11,062 nucleotides of DNA from Nitrososphaerota archaeon (GCA_029784795.1 JAFMAW010000019.1:1-11062), one strand, 5' to 3'; numbered from the stretch's first letter, positions 1-5,362 are shown. Numbers and translations are program-made. The notes: generated by a model from the letters alone, not told the origin.

Positions 1-71
1 TGGGCCGACCTCAACCTTCGGTCGAACTTGAAGATCTCGGTTATGATTTTGTCCCACTGTATCTGCAGCAT
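1..71 (-). CDS. 5' end of an unidentified minus-strand gene (partial)
   Basis: An ATG at 71-69 opens a frame that stays open to the window edge. It gives 23 residues beginning MLQIQWDKIITEIFK and continuing FDRRLRSA. A TATA-like element lies about 28 nt upstream, the right place for a leaderless archaeal transcript, so the start is well supported. The short N-terminus, a helix followed by a '(F/L)D-x-(K/R)-hydrophobic-R' pattern, resembles small thaumarchaeal proteins of the DUF6659 type. That resemblance is a weak recollection and not a firm assignment. The rest of the gene lies outside the window. Confidence 0.5.
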   Translation of the reverse strand, partial: MLQIQWDKIITEIFKFDRRLRSA

Positions 72-96
72 CACGTCTCACGCGACACGCGCTGAG

Positions 97-102
97 ATAT
101 AA
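97..102 (-). promoter_or_regulatory. TATA-like box of the left-edge gene
   Basis: On the minus strand this reads TTATAT, with a G/C-rich flank on both sides. It is centred about 28 nt upstream of the ATG at 71. This spacing places transcription initiation at or next to the start codon. Confidence 0.5.
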
Positions 103-117
103 GCGAGACCCCTGGAA

Positions 118-696
118 TCAAGGTCGCGGGAGGGCGTCGAGGATCTCCCGGGTCTTCCTGACCCTGCCTATCCTCTTCAGGACGAACTCCACCGCGTTCC
201 TGTGGGCGTCGGCCGAGCGGTCGGACATGGCGTCCTCGGCGAACAACTGCTGAAAGCCGTACTCGTAGGCGAACCTCGCCGTGCTCTCGACACCGTACGT
301 GGTCGCTATGCCACAGAGGACTATGGAGTCCGTGCTTCCCCGCCTGAGCCTCAGCTCGAGGTCCGTGCCGTAGAACGCCCCCCACTGGCGCTTCGTGATC
401 ACCACGTCGGAGGGGGCGGGCCCGAGCTCGGGGACGATGTCTGCCCAGTCTGGTGGCATCTCTCCTCTGGACGGGAAGGATGTGTCGGACAACACGCTAA
501 GGGAGGTCCCCCTGGACTGCGACACGCGGACAAGGTATACCGGCATGCCGCGCTCCCTGAATGCGCCAGCCAGCAGGGCCGCGTTGGCTACCACCGTACT
601 GGTGGGGTTGGGCTGGGCGTCCATGGACGTTATCCCCTTCTGCAGGTCGATGACGACGAGGGCCGTCTTCGCCCCGTCGATAGCAAGGCTGCTCAC
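118..696 (-). CDS. YecD-like isochorismatase-superfamily hydrolase
   Basis: The 192-residue product has the isochorismatase-like cysteine hydrolase fold. The motif ALVVIDLQKGI carries the first triad Asp (D17), and TKRQWGAFYGTDLE carries the conserved Lys (K102). The segment GIATTYGVESTARFAYEYGF (129-148) is the helix that normally bears the nucleophilic Cys, and here that position is Gly (G135). E. coli YecD, as I recall it, has the same Gly and the same KRQWGAFYGTDLEL block, so this is a YecD-type member and not a damaged gene. The substrate is unknown. The GTG start at 696 was chosen because it gives the family length (YecD about 188 aa) and has a TATA-like box about 27 nt upstream. A GTG at 801 would add 35 residues with no family counterpart. 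No signal peptide is seen, so it is probably cytoplasmic. It is transcribed divergently from the DoxX gene. Confidence 0.85.
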   Translation of the reverse strand: MSSLAIDGAKTALVVIDLQKGITSMDAQPNPTSTVVANAALLAGAFRERGMPVYLVRVSQSRGTSLSVLSDTSFPSRGEMPPDWADIVPELGPAPSDVVITKRQWGAFYGTDLELRLRRGSTDSIVLCGIATTYGVESTARFAYEYGFQQLFAEDAMSDRSADAHRNAVEFVLKRIGRVRKTREILDALPRP

Positions 697-719
697 GCAC
701 CCGCTCCCTGCCCTGGCCG

Positions 720-726
720 CTTTAGG
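720..726 (-). promoter_or_regulatory. TATA-like box of the YecD-like gene
   Basis: The minus strand reads CCTAAAG here, about 26-27 nt upstream of the GTG at 696. It is weak as a TATA box, but the spacing is ideal for a leaderless message and it supports the shorter start. Confidence 0.4.
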
Positions 727-772
727 CGTTCGCGCCCGCTGCCAAGCCCGCCGGAGGCCTGCATCAGTCAAC

Positions 773-779
773 TTCTTTA
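773..779 (+). promoter_or_regulatory. TATA-like box of the doxX gene
   Basis: The sequence CTTTAAC is centred about 31 nt upstream of the TTG start at 808. Initiation would be a few bases before the start codon. The box lies in the spacer between the two divergent genes. Confidence 0.45.
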
Positions 780-807
780 ACCAGTATTTCTTGGCTACCA
801 CATCAAC

Positions 808-1221
808 TTGTCCGCTCTAATCAGCCCCGACTACACATCGCTAATCCTCAGGGTCGCAGTGGGCGCAGCTATGGTGGCCCACGGACTGCCCAAGGTGAAG
901 GGGGGCTGGGGGAAGCAGTCGGGGGATTGGGTAGCCACCATGGGGGTCCCAGCGGCGGCGGCGAGGCTTGTGACCCTGCTTGAGTTCTTCGGGGGCATCT
1001 TCCTGATTGTGGGCCTCCTGGTCCCGGTGGTCGCTGCGTTCTTCGCCATCCAGTTCGCTGCCATCATCCTCATGAAGTCCAGCAAGATGAAGGCGGGGTT
1101 CATGGGGGCTGGGGGGAAGCCTGGGTTCGAGCTCGACTTCGTCTACCTCGTGCTTTCGGTCGCCATCCTCCTGATCGGGTCCGGGGCGTTCTCCCTGGAC
1201 GCGCTGCTGGGCATCCTGTAG
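808..1221 (+). CDS. DoxX-family integral membrane protein
   Basis: The 137-residue product is almost entirely membrane-embedded. Four hydrophobic segments are visible at about residues 9-25, 53-71, 72-89 and 109-125. The N-terminal signature (LRVAVGAAMVAHGLPKV) followed by a Gly/Lys/Trp-rich loop is typical of DoxX/SURF4-like proteins. The 'LEFFGGIFLIVGL' block and the short loop after the third helix also fit. Family members are small inner-membrane proteins. Some are linked to quinone-dependent oxidation (DoxD/DoxA of thiosulfate:quinone oxidoreductase in Acidianus) and many have no assigned role. Nothing in the neighbourhood suggests sulfur metabolism, so the function is open. The TTG start at 808 fits the TATA spacing and gives full family length. 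The next gene starts 76 nt downstream. Confidence 0.85.
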   Translation: MSALISPDYTSLILRVAVGAAMVAHGLPKVKGGWGKQSGDWVATMGVPAAAARLVTLLEFFGGIFLIVGLLVPVVAAFFAIQFAAIILMKSSKMKAGFMGAGGKPGFELDFVYLVLSVAILLIGSGAFSLDALLGIL

Positions 1222-1286
1222 GCCTCCCGACGGCCGAATTTGGTCGAATCATCGTTACGGACTTGTTGATACTGTTTGACTCAGGC

Positions 1287-1291
1287 GGTGA
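1287..1291 (+). promoter_or_regulatory. Shine-Dalgarno-like site (GGTGA)
   Basis: GGTGA within AGGCGGTGAA lies 6 nt before the ATG at 1298 and matches the anti-Shine-Dalgarno end of archaeal 16S rRNA. Most other starts here look leaderless. This site therefore suggests the downstream gene has a real 5' leader, either by read-through from doxX or from a promoter in the 76-nt gap. Confidence 0.45.
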
Positions 1292-1297
1292 AGAGCC

Positions 1298-1729
1298 ATG
1301 ATAGGGCGTATCATCAGTATGGTCCCAGAAATAGCCACCATCTTGCTTGGTACCTGCGTGGGCGCGGTCGCCGTAGTCTACGCGGGGACGAAGGGCTACC
1401 TCGGACACCGGAAGACTAGGGCAGCGCCGTCACCATCGACAACCACAAGCGCAATCACAACCGCGACGGAGCAGGCCAAGGAAGTCCCAACCGCGGAGAC
1501 GCCGGTCGCGGCAGAGCCTGCACCATCCCCTTCACCAGCTCCAGCGCCAGCGCGCTATGAGTCGGTACAGCCAGCGCCAGCGCCGGTCACCTACTCCGCT
1601 CCGTCATCGACTTCGTTCGCGGCTCCGACGCTCGCGAAGAAGCCGACGCGGACATACAGGCGCAGGACGGCCCCGGTACGGGGCGCCTCCGGTGTCAAGA
1701 AGACCCTCGCCAAGCCCAAGAAGCGCTAG
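1298..1729 (+). CDS. Membrane-anchored Pro/Ala-rich protein with basic C-terminal tail (hypothetical)
   Basis: I do not recognise a family for this 143-residue protein. It has three visible parts. One transmembrane helix covers about residues 9-30. A low-complexity linker rich in Ala, Pro, Ser, Thr and Glu (about 42-112) includes alternating PAPAP runs. A strongly basic tail (about 113-143) holds clusters such as TYRRR, VKK and KPKKR. Positive residues just after the helix (K32, H37, R38, K39, R41) predict that the linker and tail face the cytoplasm. The tail resembles nucleic-acid or ribosome-binding basic extensions, which is inference only. The ATG at 1298 has a Shine-Dalgarno-like site. 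It may be co-transcribed with doxX. Confidence 0.6.
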   Translation: MIGRIISMVPEIATILLGTCVGAVAVVYAGTKGYLGHRKTRAAPSPSTTTSAITTATEQAKEVPTAETPVAAEPAPSPSPAPAPARYESVQPAPAPVTYSAPSSTSFAAPTLAKKPTRTYRRRTAPVRGASGVKKTLAKPKKR

Positions 1730-1751
1730 GCAAGAAACACGAAGCGAGAGC

Positions 1752-1769
1752 GTGGGTTCATAAACCCAC
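1752..1769 (+). promoter_or_regulatory. Perfect inverted repeat framing the nfo TATA-like box
   Basis: GTGGGTT and AACCCAC pair perfectly over 7 bp with the 4-nt loop CATA. The loop and the start of the right arm spell CATAAA, centred about 31 nt before the TTG start of the endonuclease IV gene. This matches the TATA spacing seen for doxX. A short T-run (1781-1784) follows, so in RNA it could also serve as a weak terminator for the gene ending at 1729. Operator, TATA box and terminator readings are not exclusive. Confidence 0.45.
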
Positions 1770-1792
1770 ACTCCGCCCTCTTTTGAAGCACA

Positions 1793-2659
1793 TTGACCTC
1801 AGAGCCCATGCTGGGGCTTCACGTCTCCATTGCGGGATCCATGGACCTCGCCTTCGACCGGGCGAAGGAGATCGGGGCAAGCACATTCCAGATATTCACC
1901 AGGAACCCGAACCAGTGGAAGTTCAGCCCCATACCTGACGAGACGATCACCGCCTTCCGCGGGAAGAGGAACGAGTCGGGCTTCCGGAAGATCGTGGACC
2001 ACATGCCCTACCTCCCGAACCTGGCCTCCCCCGAGAGGTCGACCGCGAAGATCAGCCGCTACTCCCTCGACGAGGAGGTCAAGCGGTGCGACGTACTGGG
2101 GATAGACTACCTCGTGATCCACCTGGGGAGCCATCTGGGGAAGGGAACGGCGGTGGGGGTCGCCAACATAGCCGAGGCCTGTAACGAGGCGATAGCAGGG
2201 AGCGGCGGGGACACTGCGATACTGCTGGAGAACATGGCGGGACAGAAGAACAGCGTCGGAGCGAGGTTCGAGGAGCTGGAGATGATACTCGACAGGGTCA
2301 AGGAGGATGGCCGAATGGGGGTCTGCCTTGACACCTGCCACATGTACGCGTCAGGTTTCGACCTCGCTTCGAAGGCCGCGGTGGAGAGCTCCATGGGGCT
2401 CTTCGACGAGGTGGTCGGGCTCGAGAGGCTCAAGGCCGTACATCTCAACGACTCCAAGGGCGCGCTCGGGAGCAGACTCGACAGGCACGAGAACATCGGG
2501 GATGGGAACATAGGACGCAGCGGGATCAGGGAGTTCCTCCGTTACCCGGGGGTCGCGGAAAGGCCGATCATAATGGAGACCCCATACAGGGACGAGGCAG
2601 CCGAGAGGAAGACCATGAAGACGGTCCGGAGCCTGTTCCCCCAGGGCGGTTCACAGTAA
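1793..2659 (+). CDS. nfo: Endonuclease IV (AP endonuclease, Zn-dependent)
   Basis: The 288-residue product cleaves the backbone 5' to abasic sites in base excision repair, using three metal ions in an AP-endonuclease-2 TIM barrel. All nine metal ligands of the E. coli enzyme are present: H70, H110, E146, D180, H183, H217, D230, H232 and E262. Each lies exactly one residue beyond the E. coli number. Signature blocks include CLDTCHMYASG, VHLNDSK, a DRHENIGDGNIG stretch and METPY. With the TTG start the length nearly equals the 285 residues of E. coli Nfo, and a TATA-like box lies about 31 nt upstream. An ATG at 1808 would trim five residues and is the alternative. The stop codon overlaps the TATA-like box of the following tRNA gene. 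High-confidence housekeeping repair gene. Confidence 0.96.
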   Translation: MTSEPMLGLHVSIAGSMDLAFDRAKEIGASTFQIFTRNPNQWKFSPIPDETITAFRGKRNESGFRKIVDHMPYLPNLASPERSTAKISRYSLDEEVKRCDVLGIDYLVIHLGSHLGKGTAVGVANIAEACNEAIAGSGGDTAILLENMAGQKNSVGARFEELEMILDRVKEDGRMGVCLDTCHMYASGFDLASKAAVESSMGLFDEVVGLERLKAVHLNDSKGALGSRLDRHENIGDGNIGRSGIREFLRYPGVAERPIIMETPYRDEAAERKTMKTVRSLFPQGGSQ

Positions 2660-2663
2660 AATA
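2657..2663 (+). promoter_or_regulatory. TATA-like box of the tRNA-Lys gene
   Basis: TAAAATA is centred about 29 nt upstream of the mature tRNA 5' end and overlaps the TAA stop of nfo. This position fits archaeal tRNA promoters with little or no 5' leader. Confidence 0.6.
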
Positions 2664-2707
2664 CGGGGCGCATTGCGACGGGTGACGCGGGCCCGTAGCT
2701 TAGTTCC

Positions 2708-2725
2708 AGAAATGGAGAGAACTCA
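2708..2725 (+). other. tRNA intron 1 (D loop, 18-20 nt)
   Basis: The D loop reads AGTT, then about 20 extra bases, then GGTA; joining the ends gives a canonical D loop. AGTT (2702-2705) can pair with AACT (2720-2723), leaving 3-nt bulges CCA and CAG. Cutting after the second base of each bulge gives an 18-nt intron at 2708-2725 and D loop AGTTCCGGTA. An alternative boundary (2706-2725, 20 nt) gives AGTTGGTA. The flanking outer helix is poor, so this is a relaxed bulge-helix-loop and the exact ends are uncertain. Confidence 0.7.
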
Positions 2726-2756
2726 GGTAGAGCATCGGGCTTTTAACCCGAGGGTC

Positions 2757-2771
2757 AGCCGACGCCCCTAA
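2757..2771 (+). other. tRNA intron 2 (between variable loop and T stem, 15 nt)
   Basis: This 15-nt insert sits between variable loop GGGTC and T stem ACGGG. The precursor folds into a textbook bulge-helix-bulge. The outer helix is CCCG (2747-2750) with CGGG (2773-2776), and the central 4-bp helix is AGGG (2751-2754) with CCCT (2766-2769). The 3-nt bulges are TCA (2755-2757) and AAA (2770-2772), and a 2-bp inner helix is GC/GC (2758-2759 with 2764-2765). Cutting between bulge bases 2 and 3 removes exactly 2757-2771 and restores a perfect tRNA. Confidence 0.88.
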
Positions 2772-2904
2772 ACGGGTTCGATTCCCGTCGGGCCCGCGTG
2801 ATAAGCTCGAATCAGGCTTTGTTCCGTCAGAAAAGGGTGTTTCGGGCTATTCTGAATCCGCAGACATCTGATCGTCCTCTTTACGTTGCCGGTTTGTCGA
2901 GAGT

Positions 2905-3540
2905 TTGGTATTCTTCAATTACCTCTCTGTATCGGATTTCGACGTGAATTCTGCCTTCAGGAAAGTACAAGGCTTCCAACGAAAGCGTGAAGATGAATTC
3001 GCGAGAGCTCACGTCGGAGCTCCTCCCAAGAAATTGGATGGGCCGGTAACTCTAAGCGAGTACAATCCAGCCTGGCCGAAGTTGTTTGCCAAGGAGAGAC
3101 AACGGATCAAGCGTGCCCTGGCACAGAACGCATTGTCAATAGAACATGTTGGCTCTACCTCCGTCCCTGGCCTCGCTGCAAAGCCAATCATCGACATCCT
3201 ATTGGTAGTAGACGACTCTGCTGACGAAGCATCATACGTTCCTGCGCTCGCATCCACCGGATACGTGCTCAGAATCCGAGAGCCCAATTGGCATGAACAC
3301 CGTCTGCTCAAGGGCACCAACATCAATCTACATGTATTCAGCAAAGGCGACGACGAGATAGAGAGAATGCTAGTATTCAGAGACCGGCTCCGCAGGAACC
3401 GGGAAGACATGGAACTCTACCTCAGAACGAAATGCGAGTTGGCCCGAAGAAACTGGAATTACACTCAGAACTACGCTGACGCGAAGTCCGAGGTTGTCGA
3501 GTCGATCATCAATAGGGCACGATTGAGGAAGCATCGATAG
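2905..3540 (+). CDS. GrpB/UPF0157 nucleotidyltransferase-fold protein
   Basis: The 211-residue product has the GrpB domain from about residue 45. It begins 'LSEYNPAWPKLFAKE', then the family signature EHVGSTSVPGLAAKPIIDI at about 80-98. The G-S-T-S and D (D97) positions correspond to the nucleotidyltransferase active site. The motif 'HRLLKG..INLHVF' and a C-terminal helical region (YADAKSEVVESII) complete the domain. Biochemical roles are mostly unknown; some relatives are fused to dephospho-CoA kinase. The TTG start is uncertain; GTG at 2944 would remove 13 residues. The gene is visibly AT-richer than its neighbours: sampled 60-nt windows are about 45% GC, against about 60% in nfo. It lies between the tRNA gene and a degenerate copy of the tRNA 3' end, which suggests acquisition by integration. 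Confidence 0.85.
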   Translation: MVFFNYLSVSDFDVNSAFRKVQGFQRKREDEFARAHVGAPPKKLDGPVTLSEYNPAWPKLFAKERQRIKRALAQNALSIEHVGSTSVPGLAAKPIIDILLVVDDSADEASYVPALASTGYVLRIREPNWHEHRLLKGTNINLHVFSKGDDEIERMLVFRDRLRRNREDMELYLRTKCELARRNWNYTQNYADAKSEVVESIINRARLRKHR

Positions 3541-3912
3541 CAGGTAACCGCATCCACTGAAATATTGTAACCTTGGTTGGTACGCCCAAGGGTCGATTCA
3601 ATCCGGGCCCGCACTCACCCGGGTTCGATGCTGGCCGTTAAACGGGGCCGGCGCCTCGGGAGGCGTCCCCCAAGGACAGAGGAAAAGGGGCGTATCCGAG
3701 TGCTCCCACCCCTTGGAGGAGGACGGCGCATTCAGGGCCCGGTACCACAACTCCTGCGGGATTCCCTCAACACCGCGGCGGGATTCCTCCTCCATCCAGT
3801 GAGGGCCTGCGACGAGGTCGCCTGCGTCTCCCCCGATTCACCGGAGCGGGTTCCTCCGCGACCGTCGGCCCCGGAACGGGAAATCAGAGCGCCGCCGCAG
3901 AGAGGCCTGAGT
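3541..3912 (+). other. GC-rich stretch without a convincing gene
   Basis: Frames open here on both strands translate to Arg/Pro-rich strings with no family features, so I call none. The left part holds the tRNA-like repeat and further short matches to the tRNA gene: the 10-mer CGGGTTCGAT at 3620-3629 and TAAACGGG at 3639-3646. A stem-loop CGCCT/AGGCG with loop CGGG is at 3652-3665. CCAAGG (3670-3675) can pair with CCTTGG (3712-3717). The 10-mer GCGGGATTCC occurs twice (3756-3765 and 3778-3787). A structured RNA cannot be excluded, but I could not match one. Confidence 0.4.
3582..3612 (+). repeat. Degenerate direct copy of the tRNA-Lys 3' end (att-like)
   Basis: This stretch aligns with 2762-2797. 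Shared blocks, in order, are ACGCCC, GGG, TCGATTC and CGGGCCCGC. The copy has a few bases deleted between the first two blocks, one T missing from the T loop, and four substitutions in the T-stem 3' side. The matching part starts within intron 2 and ends one base beyond the discriminator. No 5' tRNA half precedes it, so it is not a tRNA gene. It has the form of a decayed attachment-site repeat bounding the grpB islet. Confidence 0.6.
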
Positions 3913-4443
3913 TCACTTCGAACTGGAATCCCGGATCCGACCGACCTCGTGGCTCCAATCTATCCAGTCGAATACCGGTGCCTCCACGCCGATCTGCCAT
4001 AGAAGCGCATTGATCTCGCCGCGGTGCTGGAGCTCTTCTTCGATGAGATGCGAGAACACTTCGCGGATCGGTATGTCGCAATCGTGGGTTGATCCTTGCC
4101 CCTCCTCCCTATGGATCGTCCGGGTCAGGTCCGCTTCGGTCAGCTCCGCCATTATGCGCCTGATCTGAGCCTGAATATACTTCTCGTCCTTCCGGACATC
4201 TGAGAGGCTGGGAGGGGTGCTACTATCCGGCTCCTGAGGTGGAAACTCGAAATGTGCGCAATCCTTCATCCAGAAGTAGAATCCGCCCTGGGTGTGGCCG
4301 AAAATGTCGAGGAGCGTAGGATACGATGCTCCCCGGTCGCGTGAAAGTTCCACTGCCGGCAACTTCGAAAAGGCCTCGAGGTAGCCTTGACGGGCTCGTT
4401 CGATGTAGGCGAACCACGCACGGATTGATTCGACCTCAGACAT
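3913..4443 (-). CDS. DinB-family putative metal-dependent protein
   Basis: The 176-residue product looks like a DinB/YfiT-type four-helix bundle. The first metal-ligand His is H50 in the helix 'LLDIFGHTQGG'. The C-terminal signature is HLIEEELQHRGEINALLWQ at 132-150, with H132 and H140 at the usual ligand spacing. The subfamily ending 'QIGVEAP' fits proteins annotated as DinB-like damage-inducible or thiol-dependent hydrolase/transferase proteins. The specific reaction is unknown. The ATG at 4443 is chosen because the helix bundle begins immediately after it; the upstream extension is Ser/Arg-rich and unlike the family. It lies 28 nt after the stop of the SnoaL-like gene on the same strand, with only a weak TATA candidate between them, so co-transcription is likely. 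Confidence 0.85.
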   Translation of the reverse strand: MSEVESIRAWFAYIERARQGYLEAFSKLPAVELSRDRGASYPTLLDIFGHTQGGFYFWMKDCAHFEFPPQEPDSSTPPSLSDVRKDEKYIQAQIRRIMAELTEADLTRTIHREEGQGSTHDCDIPIREVFSHLIEEELQHRGEINALLWQIGVEAPVFDWIDWSHEVGRIRDSSSK

Positions 4444-4471
4444 TGTCGGATGCCCGGAGGAAGAAGCCATC

Positions 4472-4828
4472 CTAAGCGGGTTCCTTGATAAGGGCTCCAA
4501 ACGACGACTTCCGCTTGATCTTCCCGCGCTCCACCTCGAAGATGTCGACATACCGGACTGAAAGCTTGGCGCCGTCCTTCTTGGTCACGTGAGCCGTGCC
4601 TTCAGCCACCACTACATTGCCCTCCTCGGTAAGCCTGTGGAGCTCGCCCCGGAGCTCGTCGTCGCCAAAGTTCTTGATGTGGGCCTCTTTCCCTCGCGTA
4701 ATCACTCCTGAGGCGCTGACTCCGTCGACCCATTCCACCCATTCGACATCGTCGGCCAGTAGCTCGCCGAGTCTCGACTTGTCGGTGGTTGTCAGATATC
4801 TCTCGACGAGCTTCTTGTTGGAGCTCAT
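4472..4828 (-). CDS. SnoaL/NTF2-like fold protein
   Basis: The 118-residue product has the cone-shaped NTF2-like pattern. An N-terminal helix (KKLVERYLTTTDKSRLGELL) is followed by the 'DDVEWVEW' strand, the 'ASGVITRGKEAHIKNFG' segment, and strands 'NVVVAEGTAHVT', 'KLSVRYVDIFEVERGKIKRKSSF'. This order is standard for SnoaL-like nuclear-transport-factor-2 family proteins, which bind or transform small hydrophobic ligands. The exact ligand cannot be read from sequence. The ATG at 4828 is supported by a TATA-like box about 27 nt upstream; a longer frame to 4963 has no matching fold. It appears to be the first gene of a two-gene unit with the DinB-like gene. Confidence 0.8.
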   Translation of the reverse strand: MSSNKKLVERYLTTTDKSRLGELLADDVEWVEWVDGVSASGVITRGKEAHIKNFGDDELRGELHRLTEEGNVVVAEGTAHVTKKDGAKLSVRYVDIFEVERGKIKRKSSFGALIKEPA

Positions 4829-4852
4829 CACATTCAGGACAGCGCCCGGACT

Positions 4853-4858
4853 CTTAAG
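4853..4858 (-). promoter_or_regulatory. TATA-like box of the SnoaL-like gene
   Basis: The minus strand reads GCTTAAGAG around these positions. The centre is about 27 nt upstream of the ATG at 4828. The core CTTAAG is also palindromic. Confidence 0.55.
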
Positions 4859-5067
4859 CATCTCTCCTCCTGCTCGCGGAATATCCATTCGCGTTGCCTG
4901 AACCATTGCTCCCGATACCAGCCCTTGGTACACACGAAGGGTCAACGACGGGCCTGCCTTCACAGGGGGTGGGGGGCGACTTGGTTCAGGGAGTCCGGCC
5001 GCACCCCCAACTCATTCCAGGGGGATGTATTCTCCATCCGAAGGTCTGAAGCTTCCTATCTCAGGAC

Positions 5068-5304
5068 TCACGACATGGTCCGGGACTGATCCGTAAGCGA
5101 GTCGATGAGACCCCTAAGGTATTGCGGGCCTCTCAGAGTCCCTGTCTTCTCGGCGTGATCGATGAGCCTGCTTACGACGTCTCCGTAAGGCTCCCGTCTG
5201 TGAACCTTCAGTCTGTCGAGCCTCGCCCTGTCATAGACCGCTATCGCAATCGTAGTCATGCGGGGCCTGAAGCTCGAGGTAACCTCTTCTTTTTCCTGCG
5301 ACAT
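5068..5304 (-). CDS. Small ribbon-helix-helix-like regulator/antitoxin-like protein
   Basis: The 78-residue protein has a Lys/Glu-rich N-terminus. A short strand TTIAIAVYD (about 17-25) and two helices (about 25-33 and 40-52, with 'YGDVVSRLIDHAEK') follow. This matches small archaeal proteins of the type 'TTI.V...RL..LK.H.rE.Y.DVI.RLI', widely annotated as putative VapB-like antitoxins or RHH regulators. No toxin gene is adjacent on either side. The ATG at 5304 is chosen because a TATA-like box lies about 25 nt upstream; an internal ATG at 5259 would keep the domain but loses that spacing. The gene is divergent from the redox operon and a palindrome lies in its promoter, so autoregulation or control of the operon is plausible. 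Confidence 0.7.
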   Translation of the reverse strand: MSQEKEEVTSSFRPRMTTIAIAVYDRARLDRLKVHRREPYGDVVSRLIDHAEKTGTLRGPQYLRGLIDSLTDQSRTMS

Positions 5305-5317
5305 TCGGCATCATCAT

Positions 5318-5325
5318 TACATGTA
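5318..5325. promoter_or_regulatory. Palindrome TACATGTA, candidate operator
   Basis: This perfect 8-bp palindrome lies between the TATA-like box (5327-5332) and the start codon of the minus-strand gene. A bound dimer here would block initiation. RHH proteins bind such short symmetric sites. The link to the adjacent gene is inferred from position only. Confidence 0.35.
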
Positions 5326-5326
5326 G

Positions 5327-5332
5327 TTATAA
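5327..5332 (-). promoter_or_regulatory. TATA-like box of the RHH-like gene
   Basis: TTATAA, read on the minus strand in the context TTCTTATAACT, is centred about 25 nt upstream of the ATG at 5304. It is the most canonical TATA box in the window. Confidence 0.65.
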
Positions 5333-5354
5333 GAACCTATAGCAAAGAGGATCG

Positions 5355-5362
5355 CTTATTAT
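5355..5362 (+). promoter_or_regulatory. TATA-like box of the redox operon
   Basis: CTTATTAT is centred about 31 nt before the ATG at 5390. With the divergent box at 5327-5332 it makes a compact bidirectional promoter region of 85 bp. Confidence 0.55.

Larger units (their letters stand above)
2689..2796 (+). tRNA. tRNA-Lys(UUU), interrupted by two introns
   Basis: All four arms can be read. The acceptor stem is GGGCCCG (2689-2695) with CGGGCCC (2789-2795), all 7 bp, and the discriminator is G2796. The D stem is GCTT (2698-2701) with GAGC (2730-2733), the last pair a wobble. The anticodon stem is TCGGG (2735-2739) with CCCGA (2747-2751) around loop CTTTTAA, so the anticodon UUU at 2742-2744 decodes Lys. 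The T stem is ACGGG (2772-2776) with CCCGT (2784-2788) around TTCGATT. Extra sequence sits in the D loop and in the variable region. Removing both leaves a standard 73-75-nt tRNA. CCA is not encoded and must be added. Such non-canonical multi-intron tRNA genes are known in TACK archaea and need the heteromeric splicing endonuclease. Confidence 0.93.

Noticed and set aside
697..801. Upstream GTG extension of the YecD-like gene
   Set aside because: The added 35 residues have no counterpart in the family, and the TATA-like box at 720-726 would lie inside the coding region.
3570..3660. Possible second tRNA gene, because of T-arm-like sequences GGGTCGATTC and GGGTTCGAT
   Set aside because: No acceptor 5' strand, D arm or anticodon arm can be placed upstream, and the T stem does not pair. 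It fits a degenerate 3' fragment better.
3577..4002. Plus-strand frame of 141 codons after the grpB gene
   Set aside because: It is an Arg/Pro-rich translation without motifs. It runs into the antisense of the DinB-like gene and starts within the tRNA-like repeat.
4829..4963. N-terminal extension of the SnoaL-like gene to 4963
   Set aside because: The promoter-like CTTAAG at 4853-4858 lies inside it, and the NTF2 fold begins right after the ATG at 4828.
4965..5008. Possible terminator stem GGGGGTG/CACCCCC
   Set aside because: The arms are separated by a 30-nt loop and no U-tract follows on either strand. Such matches are expected in G-rich sequence.
5068..5304. Toxin-antitoxin module
   Set aside because: Only an antitoxin-like RHH protein is present. 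The neighbours are a SnoaL-like and a GyrI-like protein, not a PIN, RelE or MazF-type toxin.
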